From: Planomicrobium sp. YIM 101495
GTDB taxonomy: Bacteria > Bacillota > Bacilli > Bacillales_A > Planococcaceae
Assembly: GCF_009707665.1 (NCBI RefSeq)
Contig: NZ_WLZW01000001.1
Coordinates: 1,674,001-1,738,000 of the forward strand
Direction of reading: 5' to 3'
Length of the DNA: 64,000 nucleotides
In this document: piece after piece, positions 61,896-64,000 of the stretch
Position numbering within the stretch: position 1 is the first letter of the stretch
How the letters are laid out: every line of letters begins with the position of its first letter
The notes under the pieces: model-generated
The model's input: only the letters and a program-made list of their open reading frames with translations
The model's database searches: none
Told to the model about the DNA's origin: nothing
Position numbers and translations under genes: made by a program

Positions 61896-64000
61896 GTGCA
61901 TTTACTCATTGTTGCCATTCTTATCCCATTTTTAGCGGCGGCCCTGATTCCGCTTTTATATAGGCGATTGGGTAACTTAAACCTCGGTTGGTTCGTCTTG
62001 ACAGTCCCGATTATTCTTTTCACGTACTTTGCATCGCAAATCCCGATGATTGCAGGAAATGAAACGATTACAGCCTCACTTGACTGGATCCCGTCTCTCG
62101 GCATCAATTTCGTCGCCTATTTGGATGGGCTTAGCTTAATCCTCGCCTTATTGATTACTGGCATGGGCTCGCTCGTCACATTGTATTCCATCTATTATTT
62201 ATCCCCTACTGATTCGTTGCCTCATTTTTATGCTTATTTGCTTTTGTTCATGGGTGCGATGCTTGGCGTAGTGTTATCTGATAACCTGCTCGTCCTGTAT
62301 GTATTCTGGGAACTGACCAGCATCTCTTCATTCTTGCTGATCGCCTTCTGGTACCACCGGAAGAATTCACGTTCCGGCGCACAAAAGTCCTTATTAATCA
62401 CTGTCGCTGGCGGCTTCGCCATGCTTGCGGGCTTCTTGATGCTGCACTCAATGACAGGAACATTCAGCGTAAGGGAAATCGCCGTCTATATCATGCAATA
62501 TACGGATCATGCACTTTTCTACCCGGCCTTGTTCCTTGTGCTGCTCGGTGCATTCACGAAGTCCGCGCAATTCCCGTTCCACATCTGGTTGCCGGACGCG
62601 ATGGAAGCGCCGACACCGGTCAGTGCTTACTTGCACTCAGCAACGATGGTGAAAGCTGGAATCTACCTTGTGGCCCGCTTCACACCGATCTTCGGTGGGA
62701 CCGCTGCCTGGTTCTGGACCATCACAATCGTCGGACTGATCACCTTGTTCTGGGGGTCATTCAATGCCATCCGCCAAACTGACTTGAAGGCACTTCTCGC
62801 CTACTCCACGATCAGCCAGCTCGGTTTGATCATGAGCTTGTTCGGCATGGGTTCGGCAGCACTTTATTTCGATATCGCCGATGCGGCGGCAATCTACGGA
62901 TTCGCTACATTCGCTGCATTGTTCCATCTGATCAACCACTCGACGTTCAAAGGCCTGCTGTTCATGGTCGTCGGCATCGTCGACCACCAAGTCGGGACAC
63001 GTGATGTGCGCCGCCTCGGCGGCCTTGCGAAGTTCCTGCCGGTGACGATGGTCTTCGCCGTGGTGGGAAGCTTCTCGATGGCTGGGTTGCCACTATTCAA
63101 CGGCTTCCTCAGTAAAGAAATGTTCTTGACTGCTACGGTCAATGTCATGTCCATGCCGGCATTCGGTGCAGATATCATCGGCTGGCTCATCCCGGTCGTC
63201 GCCTGGACAGCAAGCGTCTTGACGTTCGTCTACAGCATGATCATCGTCTTCCAGACCTTCTTCGGGAAATTCGATTCGAAACGACTGGACCGCGCGCCGG
63301 TTGAACCAAATATCGGCATGCTCATTTCACCAGCGATCCTGTCGATCATGATCCTTGGGTTATTCTTCTTCCCGAACGTGCTGGCGGACAATCTGCTGGC
63401 GCCTGCAGCGGCTGGCATCGTGCCTGGTGTGGATGCAGCCGTCACGATCGGCCCATGGCACGGGTTCAATCCGGAATTCTTCATGACCGTCGGAATCATT
63501 GTCCTGGGCGCGGCCCTTTATCTCCTATTGCCGAGATGGGGGAAAGTGTACAACTTGCTGCCATCCAATTGGTCATTCAATAACTTGTACACGAAGACGT
63601 TGTCATTCACTGAAGGAACGTCCAACCGGCTGACATCCACTTATATGACTGGACATCTGCCGCATTACTTCTCTTATATTTTCGGGTTCTTCGTATTGCT
63701 GGCGGGAGCTACACTCGTCTTCACCGGGGCGCTAAACCTTGACAGTTCCAACGATCAACCAGCGAGCATCTATGAAATCATGCTCATCCTGGTCATGGCC
63801 GGTGCTGCCATCGCCATCCTATTCGCCAAATCCCGCTTGAGTGCGATTTTACTGAACGGGGTCCTTGGATTTTCCATCGCAATTTTCTTTGTCCTGTTCC
63901 GCGCACCTGACTTGGCGTTGACGCAGCTTGTCATCGAAACGGTCACGACTGTCCTGTTCCTTGTTTGTTTCAACTACCTGCCGGAGTGGCGAAAAGAATA
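61896..64000 (+). CDS. mrpA: Mrp/Mnh Na+/H+ antiporter subunit A, 3' end beyond window
   Basis: Open from the GTG at 61896 (after AGGAGGT) to the window end, 701 complete codons with no stop, as expected for the ~800-residue MrpA. It is a complex-I-like polytopic protein: many helices with key residues such as the FWELTSISSFLLI and PDAMEAPTPVSAYLHSATMVKAGIY motifs (conserved Glu and Lys), then LIN HSTFKGLLFM. Homologous to NuoL/MrpA and DUF4040 region near the end. First gene of the mrp operon giving sodium and alkali tolerance; the rest lies outside. Confidence 0.95.
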   Translation, partial: MHLLIVAILIPFLAAALIPLLYRRLGNLNLGWFVLTVPIILFTYFASQIPMIAGNETITASLDWIPSLGINFVAYLDGLSLILALLITGMGSLVTLYSIYYLSPTDSLPHFYAYLLLFMGAMLGVVLSDNLLVLYVFWELTSISSFLLIAFWYHRKNSRSGAQKSLLITVAGGFAMLAGFLMLHSMTGTFSVREIAVYIMQYTDHALFYPALFLVLLGAFTKSAQFPFHIWLPDAMEAPTPVSAYLHSATMVKAGIYLVARFTPIFGGTAAWFWTITIVGLITLFWGSFNAIRQTDLKALLAYSTISQLGLIMSLFGMGSAALYFDIADAAAIYGFATFAALFHLINHSTFKGLLFMVVGIVDHQVGTRDVRRLGGLAKFLPVTMVFAVVGSFSMAGLPLFNGFLSKEMFLTATVNVMSMPAFGADIIGWLIPVVAWTASVLTFVYSMIIVFQTFFGKFDSKRLDRAPVEPNIGMLISPAILSIMILGLFFFPNVLADNLLAPAAAGIVPGVDAAVTIGPWHGFNPEFFMTVGIIVLGAALYLLLPRWGKVYNLLPSNWSFNNLYTKTLSFTEGTSNRLTSTYMTGHLPHYFSYIFGFFVLLAGATLVFTGALNLDSSNDQPASIYEIMLILVMAGAAIAILFAKSRLSAILLNGVLGFSIAIFFVLFRAPDLALTQLVIETVTTVLFLVCFNYLPEWRKE

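Overview
The window looks like chromosome from a Gram-positive, low-to-mid-GC member of the Bacillales, most likely the Planococcaceae (Planococcus, Bhargavaea or Sporosarcina relatives). The clues are strong AGGAGG-type ribosome sites, many short operons ending in clear rho-independent hairpins, lipobox lipoproteins, a complete hut pathway, a C30-type (diapo) carotenoid cluster with CrtM and three CrtN-family oxidases, Mrp antiporter genes, and yxlEFG-like exporters known from Bacillus. The genus is inference. No rRNA, tRNA, transposase or CRISPR array was found.

Layout. 1-12 kb: a truncated DUF3221 lipoprotein, a PAS-PAS-GGDEF-EAL gene split by a one-base frameshift, a two-component system, a dynamin/Era-like GTPase, DUF421, GNAT and phosphoesterase genes, a yxlEFG-like exporter, and an orphan DppB/DppC permease pair. 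12-20 kb: msrA, a CtaG/DUF2243 pair, a DUF2294-like protein, topB, a BltD-like acetyltransferase, an OsmC-like protein, and the divergent methionine-salvage pair mtnU/mtnE. 20-27 kb: histidine utilisation, with hutH separated from hutU-hutI-hutG by an oppositely oriented AbrB/MazE-type gene. 27-33 kb: an AT-richer island with a regulator, a second PLDc_N-ATPase-permease cassette, a second ATPase-permease pair, a promoter overlapped by a 32-nt inverted repeat, and an unknown anchored protein.

33-46 kb: signal peptidase I, an acetamidase/formamidase, a SEC-C protein, three same-strand DnaA boxes, a thioesterase, an AAC(3)-like enzyme, a VbhA-Fic toxin-antitoxin pair, DUF779 plus aldehyde dehydrogenase, rluF, and a polar amino-acid ABC importer with an RpiR regulator. 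46-54 kb: two convergent carotenoid operons sharing one terminator. The left one encodes a CruF-like protein, an acyltransferase, a CrtQ-like glycosyltransferase and a CrtP/CrtNb-like oxidase. The right one encodes two CrtN-type desaturases and CrtM. Together they could make a glycosylated, possibly acylated C30 xanthophyll from farnesyl diphosphate. 54-64 kb: a small stress-type protein, recQ, an SDR, an XRE regulator, the 5-oxoprolinase operon pxpB-pxpC-pxpA, a Usp protein, and the start of the Mrp Na+/H+ antiporter operon (mrpA, cut by the window end).

The most interesting items are: the duplicated PLDc_N-ATPase-permease cassette and the island promoter/operator; the compact VbhA-Fic module; the DnaA-box cluster; the split hut locus with its embedded AbrB-like gene; the homopolymer frameshift in the cyclic-di-GMP gene; and three intergenic spacers that each carry their own family of short iterated repeats.
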